Assembly (NCBI GenBank): GCA_037833965.1
Contig: AP031358.1
Location: forward strand, 12,780,001 to 12,844,000
Source: Marchantia polymorpha subsp. ruderalis
Taxonomy: Eukaryota; Streptophyta; Marchantiopsida; Marchantiales; Marchantiaceae
Direction of reading: 5' to 3'
DNA: 64,000 bases
Positions 1 to 11,714 of this stretch are shown here, piece after piece. Positions within the stretch are counted from its first letter, which is position 1; the number at the start of each line of letters is the position of its first letter. The translations under genes and the position numbers were made by a program. The notes beneath the pieces were generated by a model. That model did no database searches. It had not been told where the DNA came from and saw only the letters and a program-made list of their open reading frames with translations.

Positions 1-3000
1 CAGGAAGAAATCTTCCTCGCAGGTTTGACTGGAATACTGTGATCACAAAAGTGCAAGTATTTAATGGTTACACTTGCACATCTGAATAATGTAGATGAGC
101 ATTAGAATGTCATCGACTTCCCGGGTCGTCCACATCGGGCTCATTGACTTCAACAGCCCTGCTTTATGGCGTCTGCTCCGTCGCTGTAGAATATCTACAC
201 ATACCACCGAATGTTGACCGAATCCTTTTCGAAAGCCAGTGCTGGAGGAGCTCGTGTGGAAGTTCCCACAAAGTTGATCCTGTCCGGACGAGTCTTTTCT
301 ATATCCGTATGCACTGCATGGTACCTGCTGCTGGGAGGTTCTCACGGGATCACCGTGTAGCCAAGTTCCAATCGCTCTCTCATAAGATCTGAACACAGAA
401 GAGATGGACGTCGGACCATGTAGAGCCTGGAGGGCATCCTTCCACATCAAGCAACAGCTCAGCTCAAAGCAAGGTAGAACTTATGAGACAGCTTGCTGAT
501 TCAATCAGATGGGATATTACCAAGTCTTGAAGCTCAGGAAAGGTTCTGCAATTGCACATAAATAAACCTCTCCTTTCCACAAACAACCAAGCAGCTGTCT
601 GCCGCCAGTAGCTTCCAGTGATGTGATCTGAGCGTCCTACATTGGGGCATGGCAGTCAGTGTGAGTCGCCATTCCAGTTGAAAATTGTGAGGTGGCCACG
701 GGATTTTTGCAGAACCTTTCCTGTGCACTCCCTATCATACAGAGCAGCTGAATTGCGATCGTGCCAGATGAGATCTGATGCTCACCAACAACGGCATCCC
801 TGACTGCCTGCTCTACCCACGGAGGCGCGAAGAGTCTGCAGTCATTGGTCCGGGGCACGGGCACGTAAACACCGAGACCTGGATCAGATTAAAGTTCTTA
901 CAGCCCATTCTGGGTCACATCGTTGCAGAGAACTGCTGCTCGTGTACGCTTATAGTGAGACTGCAAGGCCTTGAGCTCTGCTTGTCGGTGGTGGCGGTGC
1001 ACATATGCTCGATTCGCACTTTCGTGATCATGCTTCGGGCTTCTGTTTAATCAGATGTTCGGATCCGGGAGTAGAAATGAGAAAAAAATGAAGTTGTAAG
1101 AAGCTGGTGCACGGATTGAGGCAATAAAGATCTCGAAAATCGAGAACCGGTGCATGTCATGTGCGGAGAAATCGACATTAAAGTCAGAGCTATGGTGGCT
1201 GACGAGAACACGAAGGCAGCCAGCCAGCTAACAGAAGAGTGGCTTCACGAATTCCCAAATCACAGCTTCTACCGAACATCCTCTGGAGATGACCTCATCA
1301 TTCTCATAACGAGAACGGTCACACACACACGGGGTCATTCCTCCATCTCGCTGCCTTGTTGCAGTGCAGAAATGGCATGGTACAGACGAAGCTCATACGT
1401 GCGAGGTCTGAGCATCGTGTACACGTCTATGAGTATTAAAAGTCGTGAAGATCAGAGACGAGTGAGTAAGAAAGCAAGCCATACACGGCAGCCATCGGAG
1501 CTTCCAATGCGAATTGGAGCGATGTACAGATCCCCGCTGAGCTGCGACTTGAGAAGTCTGATGTGGAAACTAAGAGGCTCAGCCGATTTTGGAGGTGCTC
1601 AGATATGGAGTAGACTTTGACAGAATCCGAGCATAAAATTCATGGAGTAGACTGTGAGCGAAGGATATGGAGTAGACTTTGAGCGAATCCAGCGCCTCTC
1701 TCTGCAGCAGTCTTGCTTGGTTCTTATCCGAAGGCCCTTCACTCACTGATGACAAGCTCGATAGACCGTCTGCTGATTCCACTTTCTTACTCTCAAGGAA
1801 ATTTAGATAGTTTGCCGGTTCTCCGATCGCTTTGTTTGAGAGCAGCAGCTGTCGACGCAATCCTTCTTTTAGAGATTTGACAGAGGTGCCTTGAATACCA
1901 AGCGAGGCTGGTGAGCTCCTTAAGAAGAAGAAGAAGAAGAAGAAGAAGACGGCTAACTGACGTGAGAGCTCGAGCAGCTCAGGTGTCATACTGACATTGG
2001 TCGGAAAATATCATGATTGCTTCGGCAGCTGGTCCAAACCCCGACAACTTTACCATTCAAGCTGTCATTCGCTGTGCTGTACCTCCTGGCGAGAAGAAAA
2101 CTTGCGGAGGTTGAGCCTCAGGGTTCCTAATACGGATGTCTGGATTCTGGGAAATTCAGTCCATTCACGTCTGTACATGGCGTGAATTTGAAATACAGGT
2201 GCACGTGGTCGGTTCAGAGAGCTTTCAAATCCCCCATTTTGGACATGATATAACCAGGCACTCGGAATTTTGTTAAGTATCCAAGCCACTAGAAACAAGT
2301 TCATCGCAGAAACGTAAGATATGGATTGCTTGGACGGTACGTCAGACTTCGGACATGGCAGCTTCTATCACGGCTTCTCTGTTATCATTTGAAACCAGAT
2401 CTGCGGGCAAATGGATGAAAATGGTTCTTGTCCAGCATCACATGTCTCTTGCGCTGGGCACTTTGGCTTTGTTTCAGCAGCTTGAGAAATAACATGTAAT
2501 CCTCCCGATTTCGCCCAACTCGTTTCTGACGATGAATGCATGTGAGAGCTCGTGGTGTCCAGGACTAGCAGCCAAAACAGATGGAGTACTCTCGAGGTGG
2601 GGTGAGGCTAGCGGCGCAGTGCGGAGAGAGATGTGCACCATACACAACCTTGTTGCGTTGTAAATGGCTCAGTAAGTTAAAATACCTGATGTCAAGTACT
2701 GACGGCTGCTGATCGAAGAGTTACTTTTGCTGATAAGCAAAACTAACATTGGCGTTAATGGACACAGCTCACATCCCATAGACTATGACACTTTCCTGCC
2801 CTCCAGACCTTATTGCAAGAACCCTGGTCTTCGTAAGCAGGCCGGGCGACCTTGCCTTCCGACTTCCCGATTTGGCATCCCATTCAGCCGAAACTTCTTG
2901 TGGCTCTGAGTGGCAAGTTGTCCACTGCAAGAACTTCACAATCCAAAATGCACAAGAAATGGCGCACGATGACATCACGCCGTTCTCTCAACTTGCTGTA

Positions 3001-4661
3001 TAAGATTCGACGAGGACTCTGCAAAGTATGACAGGTAGGAATGGAAGACATTCTGTTGGGTTTGACCTTCAGAGACTTGGGTTCCTTGCCCAGGTCTCTG
3101 GAAAGTGCATGTGGAAAATTGCACGGCAGGTCTACTGAACGTCCAGCAGCAGCCTATATTGAATCGGCCGTCAACCCCACGTGAGCAATTGGGGTCGCAG
3201 AATGCAAGGCTGAGGATTCAATCCTTCAGAGTTGCAACGAATGTTTCAGAGTCGTTTAGCTGCATGGGAGGCTCCACGCTTCTCTGAAAGCTCCAGCCGA
3301 TACATGCACACAAGGCACAGAATTCATCCTTCTCATCATACTAGATGAAATTGGAGACTGGAGATCGTGACCTGGAGAGCCACGCTGACTTTGTAACCCT
3401 TATTACTTCGTGACAACCTTCAAGTCTATGAGCCAATTGGGCATGGTCTGTCAAGGTATGGCGAGTTGTAGACCTAACGTAGATCCTGAGATTTCGTGCC
3501 CGACACATCACAGTTCTTGGCGTGTATCTCAGATCAACATGGCAGGGTGATATCCTCCACTAGGGGACGACTATCAAGTCTTACTGCATGCCGTTGCTGT
3601 CGAATATCATCCTCCTGTACTCAAGCCCAGTATCTATCTCGCAGCTCTATCTCCTGCTCTTCAACCATCTGGAGAAGTCTTATGGTACATACCGTTCTCC
3701 AGGAACTTCAGCCAAGCGCAGTTCCTGATCGTTTAAGTGCCAATCAGTACAGGACTAGCTGGAGGTCAAATCATTGTGTGAAGAAAAACGGCGCAATGTT
3801 CAGAGCAATCCACGAGCGCATGAGTCTTCCTGAGAAACGTCTCATATCAATGTCAGGTCAGGCCTGGACAATTTGTCAGCTGTCCAGCCTCGGACATGCT
3901 GTTCACTCTCAATTCGTCGTATTGGAAGGGAGTTGACGTCAGCGCAGTGATCTTTATGGTATACTTTACATTCAGTGCCGACTCATTGGCAACAATTACA
4001 CTCCTCGACGTTTCAAGAGCCAGACGCAACAGGCGTAAGAATATAAGTTTGTTACACACCTTCCGACATACTAAGCTTCAAATCAAATTCATGCAGCTTA
4101 GGATCAGCATACGAACGTTAAAGCTCAATTAAGGCACATGTCATGGCTTAATTACAGGCACATGTCATGCAGACCAAAAGGGCCTTTGAAGTTGACTTGG
4201 CAATGATCAAAAAAGGATGTGCATTAAATTCAATCGTACACGAGAAGAAAATTCATCATAGCGTCAATCAGTTTGAACTACGCATACGTCAAATGATTGA
4301 GTTTCCCAAAGCTCAGGTTAGAGGATCTGCTTCACCATGTCGACTGAACTCTTAAGAAAATATTCTGATCGTATGAAGTTCTGGTTAAAGACTGCTGAAG
4401 CTTTCCGGTCTGAAGACATGCGTTCTCTATACTCAATGACATACAGTCTCCAACAACAGCGAGACAAGTGGATACTGGCCCCACTTTGAATGAAAAGAAA
4501 TTTCTCTAGATGGAGACCAAGTCTTTTACAGAATAAACGGGACCTTCTTGGTCAGACCGGATTTGACCACCAAAGAGCTTGGGTTGAGTCTTTCCTGAGC
4601 AAGCGTCCGGAGACATGTGTGTCACGAAAAATGAGACAAAACTTTCACTGAGTTGGAGAAC
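1..4661. other. Region without a recognisable gene, unit 1
   Basis: Reading frames here reach about 150 codons, but none matches a family I know, and several of the longest begin with GTG or TTG rather than ATG. A 60-codon open stretch at about 3548-3737 has protein-like composition but no ATG and no recognised motif. A short motif containing ATGGAGTAGACT occurs three times at about 1603-1690. Two copies of GGCACATGTCATG lie at about 4134-4170. The region may hold decayed gene or transposon sequence. Confidence 0.6.
1922..1948. repeat. (AAG)9 microsatellite
   Basis: Nine AAG triplets; units 2 and 3 have eight. On the minus strand it reads as a TTC tract inside an open frame, which gives an artificial phenylalanine run. 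Confidence 0.95.
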
Positions 4662-6038
4662 TTGGAAGACTCACATATCTAGCGATTTCAGTACAGGCAC
4701 TATATTTCAGATTATAGGGCCACTATTCCCCGACTAGCATGCTTCCAAGATGTTTCAATCTGAGGACCTTAAAATGACCTTAAAAGTCGTCGACACGTTT
4801 TTTAATGGGGCGCAGTAATGCGGCTGATTGTCAGCACTTCATATACGCGTATAGTCAGCAGGGAAGATTCTCCGGACACATTCCGATGATTTCACTTTGA
4901 AGAATTTCATCCCAGCCAGAAGCTTAGATTTTGTCCGAGCAGTTCACATACGAAGGACCTGTGGGATAAAAGTAGTAGCAGCTGCTCACGAATTAAGCTT
5001 TGACTTCTTCGTTCGCTGATAAGTCTGAAACGTTCTATCCTCAATATTACACGAGGCACACAACATTAGAGATGGCAGTCGCCTGTTGCCGTTCTGGTTC
5101 TGGAAGTCCAGTCATTGCGGGATGTCTACCAGATTCTTTATTCTCCATACCGGATTCGCGCGAATTCGCACCGTCAAGAGGCAGCTGTGGTCCACTTTGT
5201 GTTGGCTTATGAATGGATCAACTTAGTTCAGGAGTTATAATGTGGACTTGATTATTCAGATTGAACTGATTCAGCTTTAAGAGAACGAGTCAACTTCAAC
5301 TGCAAATGCAGTCAGGCAGTTCTTGTATGTACATTCATGGGACTATTAGATGTAAGAACATCATTCCAAGAAATGGGTGGAGGGAGCAGATATGGTTCAT
5401 GGAATCAGTGGAATGTAATGAAGTAAGATCAGGGGACCCAAAAGGTCATTTGTCCAAAAAATATAGGGACTTTGGCCGTGAAGGCGAGCTCCATGATGAG
5501 ATAATGATGAGATTGCTTGTCTCTTGATGTGCCCTCACCCAAAGGCGGGTGCAAAGGCAGCATAGTTCAATCTGAATTTTAGACTATTCACGCACGAATA
5601 ACGTAAAAAGTTTCTCAATTGAAAGTCACACAATTTTACTACGTCACCTCTCAAAGAATTGAGCTGGACTAAAATGTCGCTGCCACCTGATTCCCGATTT
5701 TTTGCATGAGTTTTCAGAATTTGCAAACCGATAACGCATTCACATGCTTTCTGTCACATAATTACGTCACACAAGAAGCAGGGACCTTGGCCGGAACGCA
5801 GTAAAACCAGATAAAAAGTACTTTGTCAAGAGATCTGATGATAAAGTTATCGAAATAATCTCTCTACACTAATCACGGACTCGTCGACTGGAGTATTTCC
5901 AGTTCACTTCAAAGACCCACATGAGACTACTGTAAGATGGCAATCTCATAATCTAGTCCGACAAGGGCACATTTATCTAATAATTGGAAAAGAACATATA
6001 TGGTCCAAACTTTGGTATACAGGCCTAGCTCAGACGCT
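4662..6038 (-). mobile_element. Truncated TIR element, left copy, unit 1
   Basis: This segment is the reverse complement of the element at 16154-17688. It begins with the shared terminal sequence TTGGAAGACTCACATATC and shows similarity up to 6038, where the far terminal repeat is missing. The outermost bases of the retained terminus also differ from the complete copy. Short open frames occur inside, but no transposase motif is visible, so it is non-autonomous. Unit 1 lacks 12 bp between 5754 and 5755. Units 2 and 3 and the inverted copy all have those bases, so unit 1 suffered a deletion. Confidence 0.75.
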
Positions 6039-6506
6039 TCAAGTTAGGCAGGCGTGTCCATGCAAGCAATATCTACCACCGCTGAGTACTGCAGAAGCCA
6101 GACTCCACGAAGAGTCCCACTTCTGGGTTCGGATTTCCGAGGCATGGAAGCCCAGATCCAGAGACAATTGATGAGACAATCCAGAGACTTTACTATTTCT
6201 CTCAAAACGTATTAGAGATAAGTATCGTTATGTGCGAGGGTCATAGTAGACTCCGCAAGGTAGAATCCACCGTTGGTCAGTCTGTTCGGATTCCTCCTTT
6301 CTAGCACCCTTTCATGATCCTGTTTCGACTTTGTAAGAATTATTCTCTCAAGGCGAGCAAGCACCGGTGGTCCACGCTGCGGTCTGTGTCATGAAAAGTG
6401 GAAAAAAGTAAATTCTGTCAGCTGTTTCTGCAGAACGATCCCGGTTGCTTCGAGGGTTAGAGTAGGAGCGTTCTCGCACGATCTAGAGAACATGAGAGTG
6501 AGCCTT

Positions 6507-6512
6507 TATAAG
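6507..6512 (+). promoter_or_regulatory. TATA box of the multicopper oxidase gene, unit 1
   Basis: TATAAG lies inside CCTTTATAAGG, about 130 bp before the ATG at 6639. A start site about 30 bp downstream would give a leader of about 100 nt, normal for a plant gene. The 6039-6506 stretch between the TIR element and this box has no other feature I can name and is the likely upstream promoter. Confidence 0.6.
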
Positions 6513-6638
6513 GACATTCGATGAGCTTCTACCTCACTCAGAGTTGTACACCCTGGAGTACGATTCACATAGACATTGTGAAATCCACGTGGTCAATTCA
6601 ATTCCAGTTCGACGTGCAGTTCCAAAATCATCACCGTC

Positions 6639-8862
6639 ATGGGGACGAATCCGAGACGAACCGAGGCTCCAGCTCTCAGATTTAGCCATGCTTCTCATCT
6701 GAAGCTTGCCTGTCTTCTCGGGGTGTTGTACTCACTATCAGTGATTCAGGCTCAGGATGTTCACTCCCGGTGCGGAAACTTGACTCCGTCACCTACTCTG
6801 ACACCATTCGTGCAGCCACTGCCTATACCTGTGGAAATCGACATCTCCACAGGGTCTCAGCTGACTTTGGGTGCTTACAAGATTTCCCAGGTACGGATTC
6901 TCAGAGTTTTAGCGTGCACTGCTTTATGCCAGAAACCCCGGGTACAAAACACTCAGCTGAAGTACAACAGTGGAAGGTCCATGCAGCTGAATGGTTCACT
7001 TGTACCGGAGGGGATTCCGATAGAGCCAGTTTTATGTTTGTCAAGTACAGTGAGGCATGCGTTCTCTCTCATCAGAGGATGCATAATCGGAGCTGATTTC
7101 CAGATGGGGACATGTTATCAGATGAATACTTTCTGCACGACTGCATGCTTGCAAAAGTCGTACAATTCTTGCAAATGAGCGCTGTTACGAAATTCTTAGA
7201 CTGGCCAATAGTAGTCTGAGATTGCAGCAGAATTCTCGAGAATCCGAGAATTGAATACCAGTCACGGGTTGCGTGGATTGAGTTTCGTAAATTGATCCGA
7301 ACAGAATTTAACCCGCGGCTGCTGTGTGCAATTACAGAGCGTCCATCCAGACCTTCCGAACACGACATTCTACGGATACGGGACGAGTCAAGACACAGCC
7401 ACATCTCCGGGCCCGACTCTGAACGCCAGGAGGAATGTGGCCTCGTTCATTCGGTTCGAGAATCACATCACCGACGCGGAGCACATTCTGACCGTGGACA
7501 AGACGCTGCACAGAGCGACGCCAGCGAACGGAGGCGTGCCGATGAGCGTGCACCTGCACGGCGCCGACGCCGAGGGCAAGTTCGACGGGCACCCGGAGGC
7601 CTGGTTCACGGCGGCCGGCGACAAGGGCCCGACCTTCATCGCCACGAACAACACGTACCCGAACGAGCAGCCGGCGAGCCTTCTCTGGTACCACGACCAC
7701 ACTCTGGGCTACACTCGGCTCAACGTGGTATCCGGGCTGGCCGGGCTGTACTTCATCCGCGGGGGATCCGGCGAGCCCGGTTCTCTGCCCGAAGGACGGT
7801 ACGAGATCCCGCTGGTCATCCAGGACAAGCAGTTCTACCCCAACGGGTCCATCAACTTCCCGGACCTCGGGTCGCCGCTGTCGCCCGCGCACCCGCAGTG
7901 GTGCCCGGATTATTTCGGCGACACGATTCTGGTGAACGGCAAAGCCTGGCCCTTCCTCGACGTGGTCGGGGCCGTGTACCGCTTCCGCATTCTGAACGCG
8001 GCCAACGCTCGAGCCTTCACTCTCTCGTTCAGCGACAGCCGCCTCCAGTTCGTGCAGATCGGCACGGACGGCGGCTACATGTGGGCTCCCCAGCTGCTGC
8101 AGAATCTGACCATGGCTCCTGCTTACAGAGTCGACGTCCTCGTGGACTTCTCAAGCGTTCCCGTCGGGACGACGGTGTATCTGAACAATACTGCTCCGGC
8201 CCCGTTTCCTGATGGGGACCCGATCAATAGTCCTCCCAGCACCAGGCACGTCATGAAATTCAATGTCGTTCAGTCCATACCCGGGTTGCCTGCGCAGAGT
8301 GTGGTCATTCCTACTTCCATCGGGTCCGCCCCCAGCACCGCCGCCTGGATAGACTCGGCGGTGTACAGAAATGTGACCTTGGATGTGGTTCTGCCGCCGG
8401 ACCTGACGTTTCTGCTGAATAAGAATCACTGGGATGATCCTGTCACCGAGACGCCGAAGCTTTACACGACCGAGATTTGGGATATCATTCACCTCATTCC
8501 GGGCGGCATTCATCCGATCCACATTCATCTCATCAACTTCCTCGTGCTGCATCAGCAGGCGTTCGATCTGACTCGGTTTAACGGTGGCCTGTGTTCGCTC
8601 CTGCTGTCATATCCGGAGTCCCTCAGCTGCTACACTGAGGCCCCGCAGCCTCCGGACGCCACTCAAGTCGGCTGGAAGGACACCGTGGTCGTCTACCCGG
8701 GCACGAGACTCAGAATTCTGATGAATTTCGCGCCCAGAGACTGGCCGCAATTACACGTTCGATCCCACCACGTTCCCCGGTTACGTATGGCACTGTCACA
8801 ACCTGGACCACGAGGACCATGACATGATGAGGCCGCTCCGAATTCTGCCTGCAGCATCTTGA
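6639..8862 (+). CDS. Secreted multicopper oxidase, LPR1/bilirubin-oxidase type, two exons, frameshifted near the 3' end
   Basis: Exon 1 is 6639-6890 (84 codons) and exon 2 begins at 7338. The 447-bp intron starts GTACGG and ends ATTACAG, phase 0. The joined product has an N-terminal hydrophobic segment (LKLACLLGVLYSLSVIQA, a likely signal peptide) and copper-ligand motifs HLHG (about 156), WYHDHT (about 201) and HPIHIH (about 476). Family members couple substrate oxidation to reduction of O2 to water; plant LPR1 acts as an apoplastic ferroxidase in phosphate/iron signalling. The frame open to 8822 misses the last motif. One extra base around 8739-8743 moves HCHNLDHEDHDMM and the natural stop at 8860-8862 into the next frame. 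Ignoring that base the protein would be about 591 residues, close to LPR1. As written it ends after about 26 aberrant residues and would lack the type 1 copper ligands. It is either a pseudogene or carries a shared consensus error. The exact substrate is unknown. Confidence 0.85.
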
Positions 8863-9361
8863 GTCCACCTTCCGCCTCCAGCATCTAGAAATCGGACCAC
8901 TTTAGACGTCCATTCTCTCGACATCTGCACATAGCTCACAACCATGTTCTGCACCGTCGACAAGTTTGATGGCCTCTAGCTTCAGCCGAATCCGGAGGAA
9001 GAATCGAAATGGATGAGAGCCAGGCGCCAAAAGCACGTAAGAACGCGCTACATTTCACTTTCCTGATCATGCAAATCGTCTTACCGGGCAATAATCGTGG
9101 ACAATCTAGTAATCGTGTGCAGAGTTCGAGGTCAAGTCGAACGCCTGAAGAGTCAGTACTTCACATGAATCGTTGAAGAGGATGGCTTGAGACTCGAAGG
9201 TTATTGAGTTGATCGAAGAGAATGACAGTTTCAGGTGCACAACTGGGACAAGTGTGGAGGAGAGAATGAAAAAAATGAGTAAAGTGTACCAGCGGCTCAA
9301 ACAGTAATTGAACGGTAACGGTAATTGAAGTTAATTATTAGAGATAGAGTTGGTTCAAATC
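8863..9361. other. 3' flank of the oxidase gene, unit 1
   Basis: About 500 bp downstream of the oxidase stop, presumably 3' UTR and spacer. A minus-strand open frame at 9106-9300 begins with TTG and is not called. An extra partial copy of the palindrome arm (AGAGTTGGTTCAAATC) lies just before 9362. Confidence 0.5.
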
Positions 9362-9423
9362 GGTCTATATGCCTGATTTGAACCAACTCTAATTAGAGTT
9401 GGTTCAAATCAGGCATATAGACC
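9362..9423. repeat. Perfect 62-bp palindrome without spacer, unit 1
   Basis: The first 31 bases, beginning GGTCTATATGCC, are the exact reverse complement of the next 31; the centre is CTAATTAG. Transcribed, it would form a long hairpin. As DNA it could extrude a cruciform. Confidence 0.97.
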
Positions 9424-9839
9424 GCGGGAATTTTATTACTTGTAAAACGTGGGAATAATTTTAAAATGGCATAACGGATTCGGTTATGACATTTCAAACT
9501 ATTCCCGGGTTTTCACTTACACCAACTCCAAATTGATAGTATAAAATGACACGCAGGTTCATCATTCGTTTCCATTCTCGCACTGGTCGATGTGACGGGA
9601 GATCAGATCAGAATTCGCGCAAGGAGAGAGAGAAGTCGTCCTTCTGGTTGTCTTCATTGTTCGTTCACACTCCCACACCGGTCGATGCGAGCCTGAAACA
9701 CTAACCTTTGGCGAAGAGGTTAGTGTTTAGGCTGACGAGCTTCAAACGAGAGAAGGAAGAGGCCGCATTGAGGAAGGAGCGCGAGGAGGAAGCGACTTGA
9801 TTCTTCCTACCTTCCCGACCCTTCTAATCAGACGTATTG

Positions 9840-10250
9840 GGGAAGGGTTAGGAGCATAAGAAACACTTTCAACACCACGAAGCTCATCCTGCCGCTGAAG
9901 TCATTCATGTGCCCTCTGACGAAGGAGCTAGTTGTGGATCCGGTCATTCTAGTAACAGCGAGCGGGCATCGATAACAGCGTGGTTCGCAGAAGGAAACAC
10001 GACCGATATGACACTGAGACATATCGCTCAGTTGCTCCTGAGTGACTGAGCGATATGACACTGAGGCCAAAAATTCCGGTCAGGCAGTCGATCGAGGAAT
10101 GGCAGGGGCGCAATTACTGGATAGGTTTTCTCAGAGCGAAGTCCATGTTCCAGTCCGAGAGCGAAGGTGAACAAAAAGCTAAGCTCGATGATTTCATCGA
10201 GTTGTGCCCGAAGAACAGATTGGATCGTCCAAGAATGCCTCCTGGTCTAT
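9840..10250 (+). pseudogene. U-box E3 ubiquitin ligase fragment, copy A, unit 1
   Basis: The frame from 9840 leads into FMCPLTKELVVDPVILVTA at about 9904. This is the start of a plant U-box, the E2-binding fold of PUB-type ubiquitin ligases, here with the C-P-L-T and D-P-V signature. An 11-bp deletion near 9957, relative to copy B at 18981, then shifts the frame. Past an inverted duplication at 10020-10057 the reading resumes with RQSIEEWQGRNY and a segment like the linker into ARM repeats (KLDDFIELC). A TATA-like box (9540-9546), a hairpin-bearing leader (9696-9728) and a short E/K-rich stretch precede it. No intact ligase can be made. The MCO to U-box order is repeated at 18392-19200. Confidence 0.75.
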
Positions 10251-10315
10251 ATCGTGAAAGCCATGCTCGGTCGCTCCTACTCTCAAAAAGGGTGGGAGCT
10301 AAGCTCAGAGAGGGG

Positions 10316-10419
10316 GAGAGGGGCCATGAAAGCCCCTCTCACCCGTTCTCCTTTGCCCCATGAGAGGGGCAAGGGAGAACGTCTCTAAGCCCCCTTCCTC
10401 CGGAAGGGGGGTTAGAGAC
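10316..10419. repeat. Three consecutive hairpins in GC-rich DNA, unit 1
   Basis: Three inverted repeats follow one another almost without gaps: 10316-10340 (9-bp arms, loop of 7), 10345-10380 (15-bp arms, one mismatch, loop of 6) and 10381-10419 (16-bp arms, one mismatch, loop of 7). The arm sequences are different in each. Confidence 0.9.
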
Positions 10420-10533
10420 GGTTCGGGGGAAGGGACGACCCCTGTCCCCTGTCCCCTCGCGCGAAAAATGCCTGTCGCCAGCCTCTGTTCAGCAGAAATT
10501 CGTGCTCCGCCGTCTTCCCAATCTTCCAATAGC

Positions 10534-10681
10534 ACCATCTCCGTGGCCGTCAGTGCCCTCTCCTCTCCCCCTTGCGTCTCGCGTTGGAAGGACATGATCC
10601 CCGATCCCTCTCCGCCTCCGCCCATTTCCGGTCACGAGATCAAAACCCCTCGCTCAGGAATCGTGTGAGATCTCGATGGCG
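10534..10681 (+). repeat. 148-bp direct repeat with leader and ATG, first copy, unit 1
   Basis: From ACCATCTCCGTGG to an ATGGCG, this matches 12021-12168 with few mismatches. In both copies the frame after the ATG soon reaches a Y-D-F tripeptide, directly (M-A-Y-D-F) here and after six extra residues in the second. It looks like a duplicated 5' leader plus start codon of an unidentified gene. Confidence 0.8.
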
Positions 10682-11714
10682 TACGATTTCCCTTGTACTG
10701 CAGGTTCTGAGCACTGCCACCCGCCGGTGGAGCCCACGCTGGCCCCCTCTCCTCTCCGGTCGATTCGCGGGATATTCTCTCGCTCGCTCCGCCGTTCGGT
10801 CTTAATCTCTCGGTCGACGTTCGAGGCACATCTTTGTCGCTTCCGTTCCTTGTTCCGTTCATCCCCCATCACGATCTCACCCCACCTCGTAGGGTAGGAG
10901 GGTGCGACCTCGTACGGGACGCGATTCGCAGTGGATGACAACATTCGGTTCCGAGGCTCGGACGCGGCTCCGTCCCTTGGCTGGGACTCGAAGCAGGGAG
11001 GCTGTAATGATTGACGTACCGATCTGAGTCTCTTGCTTGGGAACTCCAGCCGGATGTACCCAAACAGGCCAATGCCGCTCTGTCTCTACCTGAGCAGGAC
11101 CGGACAGACGCTCCGTCGGTCCCAAGGCTTGCGGTTTAGCGTGAGAACAACTCCATGAGGTGTTCCCAAGTGGTACACCGTCCCGTGGTCCGTGGTCCGT
11201 GGCCCGTGGCCCGCAGCCTCTGACTATGACCCGAGGGAGGAGTTTCGCGCACCCTGTCAATTTGGGCTCAAGATAGATCGACACCTCCCAATTTTAGCCG
11301 AGTGTTGTGCAGAGTTATCTCACGGCGAATGGACACTTGAAGATCCGGTCGACTGCTCAGAGTCCATAGACCAGGAGCTCCCTCAATTTCTGGCTACGAG
11401 CTGATTCGAGGCGTGACGAATTTTGAGGCCCACGGATCGTCGATGAGTCGGATCGAGCGGCACATGGTTCCGGGACACATGGCTGAGTTTAATAGTTCTT
11501 CTGATATCAACAACGAACCAGCAAGGCTCTATCATGACAGAATTGACAAATTGCTCCTTTTGACAATGGTCAGCGACCGTCAGTGTCAAACAGGAAAACT
11601 ATAAGAAAGGAGTCCATGCCAGTACGACCACCGGTAGTAGACTGACATGCTGGGATGTAATCTCATCCAAACGAACACTGAACTAATTCACGGAGCACAG
11701 AGTGAAGAACTTAC
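10682..11714. other. C-rich stretch without a recognised gene, unit 1
   Basis: Pyrimidine-rich DNA with several overlapping open frames under 140 codons on both strands; none shows a motif I recognise. Short GTCCGTGG/GCCCGTGG repeats lie at about 11188-11215. Confidence 0.5.

Noticed and set aside
1579-1989. Minus-strand frame of about 136 codons with a phenylalanine run
   Set aside because: The run is the AAG microsatellite read on the minus strand and its length varies between units. No family motif is visible.
3548-3737. 60-codon protein-like open stretch in an alternative plus frame
   Set aside because: No ATG, no motif and no splice context that I could confirm; possibly an exon remnant but not supported.
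7292-8212. A 306-codon plus-strand frame and a 186-codon minus-strand frame (7332-7892) overlapping the oxidase
   Set aside because: They are arginine-rich shadows of GC-rich coding DNA. The oxidase frame has clear copper motifs and splice sites, so the others are by-products.
6639-8862. Bacterial CotA-type oxidase acquired by recent transfer
   Set aside because: The gene has a spliceosomal intron, a plant-type leader and LPR1-like length and motifs, so recent bacterial origin is not supported.
9106-9300. Minus-strand frame with a hydrophobic start and a vague resemblance to legume-type lectins
   Set aside because: It begins with TTG, not ATG, has no promoter or splice context, and the resemblance is too weak to support a call.
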